From positions 1,922,001 to 1,986,000 of the forward strand of contig CM044880.1 of assembly GCA_024500155.1 (NCBI GenBank): a DNA stretch of 64,000 nt, given 5' to 3'. The position numbers and the translations under genes were made by a program. Below the pieces are notes generated by a model. That model made no database searches, was not told the DNA's origin, and saw nothing but the letters and a program-made list of their open reading frames with translations. This DNA is from Chenopodium formosanum (lineage: Eukaryota > Streptophyta > Magnoliopsida > Caryophyllales > Amaranthaceae). Positions 34,393-44,976 of this stretch are shown piece by piece. Every line of letters starts with the position of its first letter. Within the stretch, counting starts at the first letter, position 1.

Positions 34393-34986
34393 CTAAGCAT
34401 GAAAGACTGTAACATTATACCCAACAATAGCATTATGAAGTGTATTATTATGAAAATAAGTTCGAGCAATAGCATATCCACGAGCCATCCTAAAAACCCC
34501 CGTCCCACCAACGACGGGGAGCTCCCTCACCGGGTTCGCAATCGGGTTGGACCCAAAAATGACTAGGGAACTCCCATTATAGATGCCATCAACAAATCCA
34601 TACGTCAACCCCGTGACAAAATTTACGACTTCTTGTGATGCCGAACCATAGAAACCTTGTGCACGTCCTACCAACTTGGAGTTACGATCTGGGGTTAGAG
34701 TGAGCGGATCATCTACCATATATAGGTTGCCGAAGCCCGAGGTAAAGTTGTTGCTGCCTTGTATGGGTTGCGCTATCAGGGTGGCGGTTGTGGGCTCATC
34801 GCTAACCGCGGTTCTGATGTCGTGGAAGTAGAATTGTAGGACCGTTTTACGCTCGTACCCACGGCCGTATGACTTTGTTTCTGCCCATGTTGATGTTGTG
34901 GGATTTTGAGTCGTAGCATAACTCAAATTTACCATACAAGATGTGAATACTAAAAATGTGAAAAAATAGATTGTTACCTTTGTCAT
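34393..34986 (-). CDS. Dirigent protein (DIR copy 3), intact
   Basis: 197-residue single-exon dirigent protein, probably secreted. Signal peptide about 1-24 (MTKVTIYFFTFLVFTSCMVN, ending ...YA). Motifs: RKTVLQFYFHD (46-56), MVDDPLT (90-96), KLVGRAQGFYGSASQ (104-118), FVDGIYNGSS (131-140), PVVGGTGVFRMARGYA (157-172), AIVGYNVTVFHA at the C-terminus. N-glycosylation sequons at about 137, 180 and 191. The stereo-selective coupling role is a family inference; no substrate can be named. Conserved aspartates of FYFHD and DDPLT are present, unlike copy 5. Compared with copies 1 and 2 it has the KTVLQFYFHDI and FVDGIYNGSS variants shared with copies 4 and 5, so these three form a subgroup. Confidence 0.95.
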   Translation of the reverse strand: MTKVTIYFFTFLVFTSCMVNLSYATTQNPTTSTWAETKSYGRGYERKTVLQFYFHDIRTAVSDEPTTATLIAQPIQGSNNFTSGFGNLYMVDDPLTLTPDRNSKLVGRAQGFYGSASQEVVNFVTGLTYGFVDGIYNGSSLVIFGSNPIANPVRELPVVGGTGVFRMARGYAIARTYFHNNTLHNAIVGYNVTVFHA

Positions 34987-35021
34987 GTTTCTCTAATTTG
35001 ATATTAGATCGCTAATCCAAG

Positions 35022-35031
35022 TATATATATA
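35022..35031 (-). promoter_or_regulatory. TATA-like element of DIR copy 3
   Basis: TATATATATA about 40 bp upstream of the start codon. The spacing is short for a plant promoter (it would leave a very short leader), so this is tentative. Confidence 0.4.
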
Positions 35032-35484
35032 CACGGATTTAGTTTGATATAAAGGATGAAATTAAAGGAGAAGGAGAACTTTATATAAAGGATTGGACTA
35101 TTGATGTATATATAGTTGACTTTTATTAGAAGGGAAAAATTAATAAAAATATATTATCATTATTAGTCATGGTCATAGTTTAATTAGAAGATTTTAACTT
35201 TTGAGAACCTTCTACAGCTATTCTTTCAAAAAAGTTAGATTGAAAGGTAAGGGAAATAAAGGCAAGGGAGGGAAAGCCGGGAAGCTTATGTTAACATGGT
35301 GCTATTCAAACGTAAGCCACAATGTGTCAATATCACATGCATTATGAAGTGTATGGTCAATGTCTAGGATGTAGCTATATTTGTTACTTAGGAGTGAGTC
35401 TGGGCGCATAGCACCTATGGGCGAGTTATGTAAATAGGAGGATAAGGAAGTAATTTTCGCTGATTCAATTTTTGTTTTTAGAAA

Positions 35485-35702
35485 AAGTTGGCTCTCTAAT
35501 GGTACATTATAATGTACCATTATACATGTATAATCTACCACTAAAGTATAATTTGTCTGAATAGTATGTTTAGTGGACTATTACGAGTGTAGTGGTACTT
35601 TTTACCATCATATAATTTTCAACTTCTGGAAAAAGTTGACTCTTTAATGGTACATTATAATGTACCATTATGCATGTATAATGTACCACTAAAGTATAAG
35701 TT
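35485..35702. repeat. Direct repeat containing two copies of a 26-bp perfect palindrome
   Basis: Two similar segments (about 35482-35555 and 35630-35702) each contain a perfect palindrome, at 35497-35522 and 35645-35670, with half-site TAATGGTACATTA. Each is followed by a third GTACATTA-like variant (CATGTATAATGTACCAC in the second copy). No gene overlaps. Confidence 0.9.
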
Positions 35703-36129
35703 ATCAGAACAATACTTTTTAATTGCAAAATTGTCATCCTATATACGCTGAAATCAATAGGCGTTATGCGCCAAGACTTAACCGTTACTTAGATTATCCC
35801 CCGATAAAATATGAGGAAAATTCGTCAGAAGAACCTATTAAGAAAAACCTTATAAAACTTTCTTGGCCTCTCTTCTCTCCTCTCTCTCTCTCTCTCTCTC
35901 ATCGGCCTCTCTTCTCTCCTCTCTTCCTCTCATCTTCTATTTCTGTCTCCTATGCTCTCCTCCTCCCCTCTATTCTGACTCCCCTTCTCTCCTCTCCTCC
36001 TCCTCCTCCTCCTCCGACGTCTTCTCATCTTCTCTTTCTATCTCCCCTCTTCCTCCCCCTTCTCTTCTCTCTGCCCACCAGAAATCTTACGGTGATGGGT
36101 TAAAAAAAAATTAATGGGTTTTAAAGGTG

Positions 36130-36181
36130 AAATTCGACCATGAAAATACTAGCTAGATCTAGTGTTTTCGTGATCGAATTT
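36130..36181. repeat. Imperfect inverted repeat, 23-bp arms
   Basis: Left arm AAATTCGACCATGAAAATAC then TAG, 6-nt loop CTAGAT, right arm CTAGTGTTTTCGTGATCGAA then TTT. Of 23 positions, 20 pair; as plus-strand RNA two of the other three would be G-U wobbles. Confidence 0.85.
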
Positions 36182-36309
36182 GGCCTTATTAAACCAAGTT
36201 CGAGGTTAATTTCGAAGAAATTTAAGTTTTAAGGTATGTATGTTTTTTTTTATAATAATTTTTGAGTTTTCCGACGCCTTCTCTTCTCTCCGCCCACCGT
36301 AAATTCGAG

Positions 36310-36600
36310 GTTAAGTCCGGTCAGGGTGTAGGTGTTAGGGGGTGGTTCGGTCAGGGTGTAGGTGTATCGGGGTGGTTCGGTAAAGGTTGAGTGTTTTGGG
36401 TGGGGTTCGGTTAGGGTGTAGGTGGGTAGATGGGTGGGTCGTGGTTGGGTGGGTAGATGGGTGGGTCGTGGTCTGGGAGGTGGTGGTGGGTGCCGGTTTG
36501 ATTAGGTCTGGGTTAGGTTTGGTTAGGGTTTGGTGGTTTTTGGGTTGGGTTAGGTTAGGTTTGGTTAGGGTTTGGTGGTTGTATGGTGGTCTGTAATGGC
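36310..36600 (+). repeat. G-rich minisatellite
   Basis: Repeats of GGTTCGGTCAGGGTGTAGGT, GGGTGGGTCGTGGT and GGTTTGGTTAGGGTTTGGTG. Many GGG/GG runs spaced by 2-5 bases suggest G-quadruplex potential on the plus strand. Some copies read GGTTAGGGTT, similar to plant telomeric TTTAGGG but not identical. Confidence 0.75.
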
Positions 36601-37816
36601 GCTGGTTAGGGGTGTTAAAAAGAACCCGACCCGATTTAATTTCCCCCTGACCCGATAAATACCCGACGAGAAATTTGGGGGAAAAAAACTGTTTTTTCGG
36701 GACGGGTACCTGACTCGGAAAAATTGCATGTTATCCGGGACGGGTCCCCGACGGAATTCCCTGGTGCCTTAAATTGTCTTACGACGGAAAATTCCGTCAA
36801 AATAGTGTTTCCAACTAAATTTCCGTCGAAAAAGGTGGTTTTTCCTACCAAGGCGTTTCCAACAACCTCTTCTGACCGAATTTCGTCGGAAACCCCTTTT
36901 CTGATGGATTTAAGGGTGTTTCCGACGAAATTTTTTGTCGAAAATGGGTTGTTTTCTAGTTTGCTAGTTGCCATTAGGAGTATTATTGGAGTCCCTAGCT
37001 TTCCAAGCGCAACGAGAGCAATGACGTTCTCAAGAGGGGGTGTATTGTCACGAAATGCACATCAAAGGCCAACAATTGTACTCAAGTAGGGATTTATTTT
37101 TCCAACGGATTTTTTGAATTCGTTGGAAATATCCGATGGAAAATAAATACGTCGGAAATTTCGATTTTTTCGACGAATTTTCGTGTCCGTCGAAACCAGT
37201 TCGTATTAAAAAGCGTTACTAATTAAGGAGACACACAACGTATCTTCCCTCTCTTCTACCAAGATAATGCCACATCACTCAATTAAAAATAGGTAATTTT
37301 AGATTTTAACACCACACAAAAACCCGAAAATGGTTTTTAACATCCCTATAAAAAAAAACAATTATTTTAAGGAAAATTTTTAAACAACCACCCAAAAATG
37401 TAACCATTTTCGAACTAACCACCCGTTTAATTTTTTATTTAAAATTACCACCCCTTAAATTAAATAATTGCTCTGATTACCACACATTTCAAAAATGCGG
37501 TGAATTTTCCGTTTGTGGTCCCAACCTAACGCTTATTTTGACCCTTTTGTCGTCTGATTTTTTTCCCCCCGATTTTTCTCTTTAAAAAGGCTCTCCTAAC
37601 TTCAATTCACATTTTTCTCTTTAAAAAGGGATTTGAAAGCCCATTCCCTTTGATGCTTAACCCCAACCAAACAGCCTCTAAATAGTTATAACGAACATAA
37701 ATATACATAATTAGATCAAACTTTTTTATTTTTATTTAGTCCACAACATGCATAAAAGATAACCAAGGTCAAAGAAGAAAGTGTACATACGAATTATAGG
37801 CATGATGAAATAATTC

Positions 37817-38063
37817 TTAAAGGTGAAAAATGGTAACATTGTATCCAACAATTGCATTCAAAGAAGTAAGGTTAAAAAAGTAGGTTTGAGCCACAACATA
37901 ACCACGAGCCATACGAAAAACCCCAGTCCCACCAACAACCGGGAACTCCCTAACCGGATTCATGATTGAGTTCCGCCCAAAAATAACCACGGAGCTCCCA
38001 TTATAGATACCATCAACAAAGCCATAATTCAAACCCATGATCAAGTTCACACCTTCTTGCGAG
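37817..38063 (-). pseudogene. Dirigent copy 4, C-terminal half (split by Copia)
   Basis: Encodes the second half of a dirigent domain: EGVN at the break, then LIMGLNYGFVDGIYNGSS, NPVREFPVVGGTGVFRMARG, YVVAQTYFF, and the C-terminus NAIVGYNVTIFHL. It ends exactly at the left LTR (38064). Its partner is the N-terminal half at 43223-43541. Removing the retroelement and one 5-bp duplication copy gives an uninterrupted join at AASQ-EGVN. Confidence 0.92.
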
Positions 38064-38416
38064 TAATAAGGGATATAAAACCTCCTAACCAGCTATATCT
38101 AATCATGGTTACATATGTTCACTGAATGCCAGAATGTGACAGACTGACAGCTACTGCTCCAATACAGTTGTGCCACCTGGAGGGAATATTTGTGCCGTTA
38201 TCCTTTGTATTCTGTACCTATGATTAGTGTTGATTGGCTAGGTGTTTTTTGTCCCGTAGTTTTCTATTTATTCTGAACTTTGTTTTGCTTGCTCTGCAAG
38301 AATGAGGATCTGTTTTTTATCTTGATAATACAACAGCTCTTCTTCTCTTCTCTCTACTCTTCCTTCTTCCTTTCTCTCTAATATCAATCCCCTTGCATCT
38401 GGTAAATTAGTCTTTA
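38064..38416 (+). repeat. Copia left LTR
   Basis: Begins TAATAAGGGATATAAAACC and ends AAATTAGTCTTTA. It has an extra 8 bp (GACAGACT before GACAGCT) relative to the right LTR. A TATAAAA at about 38074-38080 could be the promoter element, although it lies very near the 5' end. Confidence 0.95.
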
Positions 38417-38533
38417 TGGTATCAGAGCCAAGTTATGCAAAATCGGAATTGTTTTTAAAATTTTAAAGCAGATCATTTCCTCTGAATTTTTCACAAATAT
38501 TCAACTTTCTCTCTTTTCAAAAATCTCATCTTT

Positions 38534-41500
38534 ATGGCAACTTATGCTAACAGCGTGCTCTACTTGCACCCTAACGATGGTTCCTAATCCATCTCCATTG
38601 ACAAGCTCACAGGAGCTGCTGATTATAGATCCTGGAGAAGATCCATGGAGATAGCCCTTACCTCGAAGAAAAAGATCGGATTTGTGCTGGGGGTTGTACT
38701 CAGATCTACCTATGCAAACGATCCTGTGAAGACAGATCAGTGGGACACATGTAATTTAATGGTAATATCCTGGATTCACTCTTGTTTATCAGATAATATT
38801 AAGAAGTCTGTACTCTATGTTAGCACTGCTAGAGAAACATGGGTGCAGCTTGAAAAGCGTTTTTCTATGGCTAATGGATCTAGGAAATACAAACTTAACA
38901 AAGATCTGTATAGTCTTAAGCAAAATAATAACACTGTGAATGTTTATTATACTGCTATGTCTAGTCTTTGGGAAGAGCTTGACTCAATGAATGTTATGCC
39001 TGTTGTTAATGATACATCAGCTGAAATAAGAAATTTGTTGAACGCAATAGCTAAGTATCAAGAAGAAAGCAGGTTGTTTCAATTTCTTAATGGGCTTAAT
39101 GACCAGTATAGTGCCATGAGAACTCAGCTCCTCATGATGACACCCTTGCCTATAGTGGACACTGCTTGTTCTATATTGCAGCAAGAAGAAAGCCAAAGGG
39201 AGGTTCTTCAGCTTCCTGACAATGATGCATATGCTATGTATGGCAAGCAAGGTGGTAAGTCAAACTTCTCTAAGAAATGCTCGGCTTGTGGTGGAAAAGG
39301 GCATAATCAGAGTAAGTGCTGGACTGTGATAGGATACCCATCCTGGCATCCAAAGCACAGACAAAACAATCTGATGAGAGGACAGAACATAAATACAGAA
39401 TAGAAATGGAACAGCAACAGAACAACTCCTAAGCTGGCTGCAGTGGCTCAGGCAGTATCTCAAGGTGGTGGGAATGTAACCTTCACGCAGCAACAGTTTG
39501 AGCAAATACTCAAACTTATGCCATCTTCAAGTGTGGCTGCAAAAGGAAATGAAACTGATTATGAGCTGGAAAATAACTTTTCTGGCATGGTGTCCTGTGA
39601 CAGTGAAAACACTTTTGCTGATGGATAGATAATAGATTCTGGGGCTTCAGACCACATGACATCTCACTTGGGTTGTGTTTCTAATCCAAAAGCTATTAAA
39701 AATCTGCCTAAGATTGTTCTTCCTACTGGAGATTCATCTTCTATTTCACACACTGGAAATGTGGAATTGGAAAATTCTGTTGTGCTGAAAAATGTGCTGG
39801 TGGTTCCAAATTTCAAATACAATATTCTCTTAGTGCCAAAACTCACCAGGGATTCACAGTGTGAGGTCAACTTCTATGGCTCACATTGTGTCATCAAAGA
39901 CACTGTCACTAAGAAGATCAAAGGTATAGGGAAGGCAAAAAATGGCTTGTACTATCTAGACAACAAGTCTTTGAACTTGTATGATTGTGATAAAAAATGG
40001 GATTCACTTGCCTGTTTTACAGCAAGTACAGAAAGAAAGGTTCCATTTGCTGTGTGGCATCACAGACTTGGGCATGCTTCACTTGGAAAATTACAGCATA
40101 TTCCATGTGTAAAGAAAACCATTCATGAGAATAGTCAAGTTTGTATAACTTGTCCGATGGCAAAGTTCACTAAGCTGCCTTATCAGCTCAGTGAATCTCA
40201 TGTTGTGTCACCTTTTGATTTGGTGCACATAGACATTTGGGGACCATACAAAGTTTGCACTAGAGGAAAATACAAGTATTTTCTCACAATAGTTGATGAT
40301 TATTCAAGAAATACATGGGTATACTTGCTCATACACAAGTTAGATGCTCTTGCTCATTTGAAGACATTCTATAATTATGTTGTAACTCACTTTAATTCAA
40401 AAATCAAAACTCTCAGGTCTGACAATGCCTTGGAGTTTGATGATGGGCCTTGCAAACAGTTTTTTAGTGAAATGGGCATACTGCATCAGACATCTTGTGT
40501 GGACAGACCACAACAAAATGCCAGAGCAGAAAGAAAGCATAGACATGTCCTTGAAGTAGCTCGAGCTCTTAGATTTCAGGCTGGGCTGAGCTTGTCATAC
40601 TGGGGTGAGTGTGTTATGACTGCAGTTCACATAATTAATAGATTGCCCACACCTGTCTTGCAAAATAGAACACCATATGAAATGTTACACAAAACTGCTC
40701 CTAGTTTTGAACATATGAGAGTCTTTGGATGCTTGGCTTTTGCATCAAATCCTTCTCTTGTTAAGGATAAATTTCAGCCTAGAGGTGTTCCTAGTGTGTT
40801 TATGGGATACTCAATAACTCAAAAAGGCTACAGACTGCTTGAAATCAAAACAAAAAGAATGTTTGTTTCCAGGGATGTTACCTTTCATGAAACCATTTTC
40901 CCTTTCCAAGTCCAGTCTATTAATAAATATATGATTCCATTTCCTGAGTTTCTTAACCCAAACAACTCTTCACAACCTTCTCACCTTGACTTTGATAACA
41001 TACCACCAGAACTTGAACCTCAACCTGACTCCCAAACTGAAATCACAATTCCTACAACCCAACCAGATCCTATGCAAACCAATCAAAATAATCCTGAAAA
41101 TTCATCCCACACTCAGCCTAACACTAAAGAAATCCAACCAAGACACAGCACTAGACCTTCCAAACAACCACATTGGTGGAAAGACTATGTTGTTTCTGGC
41201 AAAACTTCTGACAAACAGGTTGCAAACCTTGCTTTTCAGCCCATCCAGCAAGATTTTTATTGCTTTATGATCAATTTGGCAGAGCATAAAGATCCAGTGT
41301 ATTTCAAGGATGCTGTGAAAGATCAATGTTGGATAGATGCCATGAATCAAGAACTTCAACAATGTGAACAAAATGGAACCTGGATTGTTACCTCTCTTCC
41401 CCCTGGAAAAAGGTGATTGGCAGCAAGTGAATTTATAAAACAAAATTTAAATCCAATGGAGAGATTGAAAGACACAAGGCAAGGATAGTTGTTCTTGGAT

Positions 41501-42877
41501 GTAGATAGCAATATGGCATTGACTATGGTGAAACATTTGCTCCAGTTGCCAAAATGATAATTGTAAGAGCAATTCTTGCAGTTGCAGCCATGAAAGGGTG
41601 GATGACTGTCCAAATGGATGTCACAAATGCTTTTTTGCATGGAGATCTGGATGAGGATGTATACATGTCTATTCCTCAAGGTTATACAGATTTTGGCAGC
41701 AGAGTTTCTTTGAATTGTGACAGCTCTCAACCAAGAAACAACAACTTAGTCTGCAAACTGGTCAAATCCTTGTATGGCCTCAAACAGGCTCCAAGGCAAT
41801 GGTTCTCTAAGCTATCCTCTACCCTGATGTCCTTTGGTTACAAACAATCTAAAGCTGATTATAGCCTGTTCACAAAACAGTCTGGAGATTCTATCATTGC
41901 TATTCTGGTTTATGTGGATGATCTTTTGATCACTGGGAATGACACACTCGAGATTGAAACACTGAAAACTCTCCTTTCCTCTCACTTTCAAATGAAAGAT
42001 CTTGGCAACCTGAGATATTTTCTGGGATTGGAAATAGATCACTCAGAAAGAGGGATTTTTGTGTCTCAGAGAAAGTATATCACTGATTTGCTGAAGGAAC
42101 AGGGCATGATTGATGTAAAACCCTTGAAGCTGCCTATGGATACTCATTTGAAACTCACTATAGATAAGGGCACTCCTCTTCCTAACCTTGTAATATATCA
42201 AAAGTTGCTCGGAAAACTCATATACCTCACTGTAACCAGGCCTGATATATCTTTCTCAGGGCAATTGCTCAGCCAATTTATGCATGCTCCCACTTCTACT
42301 CACATGCAGGCAGCAAAAAGATTGCTCAGATACCTTGCAGGCACTAGAACTCAAGGTATTTTACTTGCTTCTTCTTCTGCAGCACAGCTGACAGCTTACT
42401 CTGATAGTGATTGGGCAAGCTGCCCCAACACTAGACGCTCTACAACAGGCTATTGTATTCTTCTTGGTGACTCACCTGTGTCCTGGAAAGCCAAAAAGCA
42501 GTCTGTAGTGGCCTTATCCACAGCTGAGGCAGAATACAGAGCAATGGCTCTTACTGCTTGTGAGGTTACCTGGTTGAAATCTCTTCTAAAAGATCTTGGT
42601 CTATCTTATTTGGCACCCACTCTTCTGAAATGTGATAACCAAGCAGCACTTGCTATTGCCGCCAACCCAGTCTTGCATGAAAGGACTAAGCACGTGGAAA
42701 TATATTGTCATTATGTAAGGGATTTGGTCAGGTCTGGCAATTTAATCACTGAACATGTCTCATCTTCAGACCAGCTAGCTGACGTTCTCACTAAGATACT
42801 ACCAGTCAAGCAGCACAATGCTCTGTTACTCAAGCTGGGTGTTGTTCCCACTACTCACACTCAGCTTGAGGGGGGGG
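38534..42877 (+). pseudogene. Copia gag-pol, inactivated
   Basis: Gag starts at 38534 and is read mainly from 38645; a CCHC-type knuckle (CSACGGKGHNQSKCW) lies near 39280. Protease has the DSGASDHM site near 39640, the integrase zinc part HHRLGH...CITCPMAK near 40050-40160, and the integrase core DIWGPY and RSDNALEF. RT has DVTNAFLHGDLDEDVYM and YVDDLL; RNase H has SDSDWA and STAEAEYRAM. Lesions seen: in-frame stops at 38585, 39401, 39626, 41428 and 41506, and a frame change near 41405-41412, where an A run differs by a base. The pol frame also runs into the right LTR instead of ending at its border. Confidence 0.93.
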
Positions 42878-43222
42878 TAATAAGGGATATAAAACCTCCT
42901 AACCAGCTATATCTAATCATGGTTACATATGTTCACTGAATGCCAGAATGTGACAGCTACTGCTCCAATACAATTGTGCCACCTGGAGGGAATATTTGTG
43001 ACGTTATCCTTTGTATTATGTGCCTATGATTAGTGTTGATTGGCTAGGTGTTTTTTGTCCTGTAGTTTTCTATTTATTCTGAACTTTGTTTTGCTTGCTC
43101 TGCAAGAATGAGGATCTGTTTTTTATCTTGATAATACAACAGCTCTCCTTCTCTTCTCTCTACTCTTCCTTCTTCCTTTCTCTCTAATATCAATCCCCTT
43201 GCATCTGGTAAATTAGTCTTTA
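42878..43222 (+). repeat. Copia right LTR
   Basis: 345 bp, preceded by a GAGGGGGGG polypurine tract. Six substitutions separate it from the left LTR. The leading TAATAA would provide stop codons to pol if the G run were one base shorter. Confidence 0.95.
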
Positions 43223-43541
43223 GTGAGGCTGCACCATATAGACCTTGTGCGCAGTCAACAAGCTTGGAGGTCGGGTCAGGGCTTATGGTAAGTGGATCAT
43301 CGAACATAAACAAGCTGCCAAAGCCCAAGGCCGAGTTGTTGCCTCTTATAGGTTGCGCGATTAAGGCCACAGTTGGGGAGTCCCCGTTCATTATGTCGTG
43401 GAAGTAGAATTGTAGGACAGTTTTACGCTCGTGGCCATAAGGCTCAGTTTTTGCCCATGTCTTAGCAAAACTTGCATTTACAATATAGGATGATAGTATC
43501 ACAAATAATGTGATAATAGCGAGTTCTATTGATTTTGTCAT
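43223..43541 (-). pseudogene. Dirigent copy 4, N-terminal half (split by Copia)
   Basis: Starts at ATG 43541 with a signal peptide (MTKSIELAIITLFVILSSYI, ending about residue 24). Then come AKTWAKTEPYGHERKTVLQF, YFHDI, MFDDPLT, and KLVDCAQGLYGAAS at the break with the LTR. The usual VGRAQG reads VDCAQG, so it has lost a conserved Gly-Arg pair. The open frame continues about 50 codons into the LTR (to 43074), which would give a chimeric, truncated protein if transcribed. A TATATAA at 43601-43607 remains upstream. Confidence 0.93.
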
Positions 43542-43600
43542 GGTTTTTCCTATTTGAATTGGTTTATTTGTAATTGCAATTATATTATGTGGTTTATCCG

Positions 43601-43607
43601 TTATATA
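43601..43607 (-). promoter_or_regulatory. TATA box of DIR copy 4
   Basis: TATATAA on the minus strand about 60 bp upstream of the start codon. The promoter of this split gene is therefore still present. Confidence 0.55.
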
Positions 43608-43918
43608 AGGAATATATGTAAAGCTTTAATTTGGTAGTGGCTTATTATATATTGTGAGTAGCAACTTATGAAAGACAAGTACTGGTTGAATTGCCTTAAT
43701 TTTTATTATAATCATCAATCATAGGTGAATTAATAAATATGGTTTAATATTTTTTCCTTATCTTCTCTGTCATCTCTCAACTGGCAACTGGTCGATTGAA
43801 TTTTTATTTCTAGGAGCTAGGAAAGATTGTCTCTACGGTTATTTTTGAAAATTAAGTTTGTAAGTTGATTAATATGTGTATGGTGCCTTATCTTGCCTAC
43901 GGAGTATTAAAGGTAATT

Positions 43919-43968
<50 letters not shown>

Positions 43969-44976
43969 GAATTGAAATAGTTAGTTTTTTTTTAAGTAAT
44001 TGAACTTTATAATTAATAATTAAAATTTAGTTAAAAATTGAGTTAAGGTTACCTTTTTTTCCTTGACCTTATTTTAATCTCCGAAGAGCGTGTACTTTTC
44101 ACCTTATAAAAATAGGTTTCAAGATTTATAAGTTCATATCAGTTCAAATAAGTTTCAGTAACGTTCAATAAATTAGATAAGATCTAATAAGTTAAATAAG
44201 GTTTAATGAGTTCTAATCAAGTCTAATATAGTATTAACCTTTACAATAACAATCTGTAATGCATGGTTGATTGTAACAAGTTGACCTTAGCTTCCATTGA
44301 TTAACTAGCTGGATTATTAGCCAACCAACTTATTACAGCACTACCTTGCATTCTTTACATAAATATAACCTCGTTCATACTTAAATTAATACAAATGTTA
44401 ACCATCATCAGCTTGCTCAATTATTGTTAATTATATATAGTATTAATATTCATATAACAAACTTTAAATAATTGTTATATAACAACCTCTTGTCATTTCA
44501 CTCATTCCCGGTTATCAAACTAGTCTAGTACCTAATGCTGATGGCTGATGATAAAAGGTCAACTACTTTAGTTTGATTTATGCAAACAATTATTATTTAT
44601 CAAATTAGTTTTCATCCCATTCGAATTGAAGCTTACTAAGCCACTCCCTTTATTTATCTTAACTAGCACAAATAATTCAAAAAAAAAATTATGTCACAAA
44701 TTACGTAGAGATAAAAAAATGTAGTGAATTAATTTAGGACAACTTAATTAAAAAATTTGAAAATTAATCTAAGATAGTGCTTTGGTGAAGGTATTACGGA
44801 GTATAAAATAAAATAAAAAAGTCAACCATTAATTTAATTTAACACTACTTGTAGTTGATGTACACTCCATTTCTTGCTTTGTGTAGAAAAAGATTATATA
44901 ACATACAACTCTACAAGTAACATTGTACATGTTGTGCATGTTTTTTTAATGAATGTGGAAAAATGAAAAATCCATC
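43608..44976. other. Spacer upstream of DIR copy 4
   Basis: No gene. It contains a 45-nt T homopolymer (43920-43964) and a GTTCAATAAATTAGATAAG / GTCTAATAAGTTAAATAAG-like degenerate repeat at about 44130-44230. Confidence 0.5.

Larger units (their letters stand above)
35703..37816. other. Low-complexity and repeat-derived stretch upstream of DIR copy 3
   Basis: Contains a CT-rich tract (35868-36075, with a (CT)n run and (TCC)n), a stem-loop (36130-36181) and a G-rich minisatellite (36310-36600). A block at 36630-37200 is rich in TTCCGTCGGAAA / TTTCCGACGAAATT motifs in both orientations. The long frames here (e.g. 35723-36103) follow biased composition and are not credible genes. Confidence 0.5.
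38064..43222 (+). mobile_element. Ty1/Copia LTR retrotransposon inserted in DIR copy 4
   Basis: A 5159-bp full-length element: left LTR 38064-38416 (353 bp), primer-binding site TGGTATCAGAGCC right after it, gag, protease, integrase, reverse transcriptase and RNase H in Copia order, a G-rich polypurine tract before 42878, and right LTR 42878-43222 (345 bp). The target duplication is GCGAG (38059-38063) and GTGAG (43223-43227), one mismatch. The LTRs differ by six substitutions and one 8-bp indel, so the insertion is fairly recent. The LTRs begin TA and end TA instead of TG...CA. The coding part carries several stops and a frameshift, so it is dead on its own. Confidence 0.96.

Noticed and set aside
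35723..36103. 126-codon frame rich in Ser, Leu and Pro
   Set aside because: Product of a CT-rich low-complexity tract; no motif, no signal of coding constraint.
36387..36596. 69-codon Gly/Val/Trp-rich frame
   Set aside because: Follows the G-rich minisatellite; repeated GTGGGT-type codons only.
36540..36600. Interstitial telomere repeats
   Set aside because: GGTTAGGGTTTGG copies are not perfect TTTAGGG heptamers and blend into a wider G-rich minisatellite.
43074..43222. Extra C-terminal exon of a dirigent-like fusion protein
   Set aside because: This part of the open frame is reverse-strand sequence of the Copia right LTR, so it is an accident of insertion.
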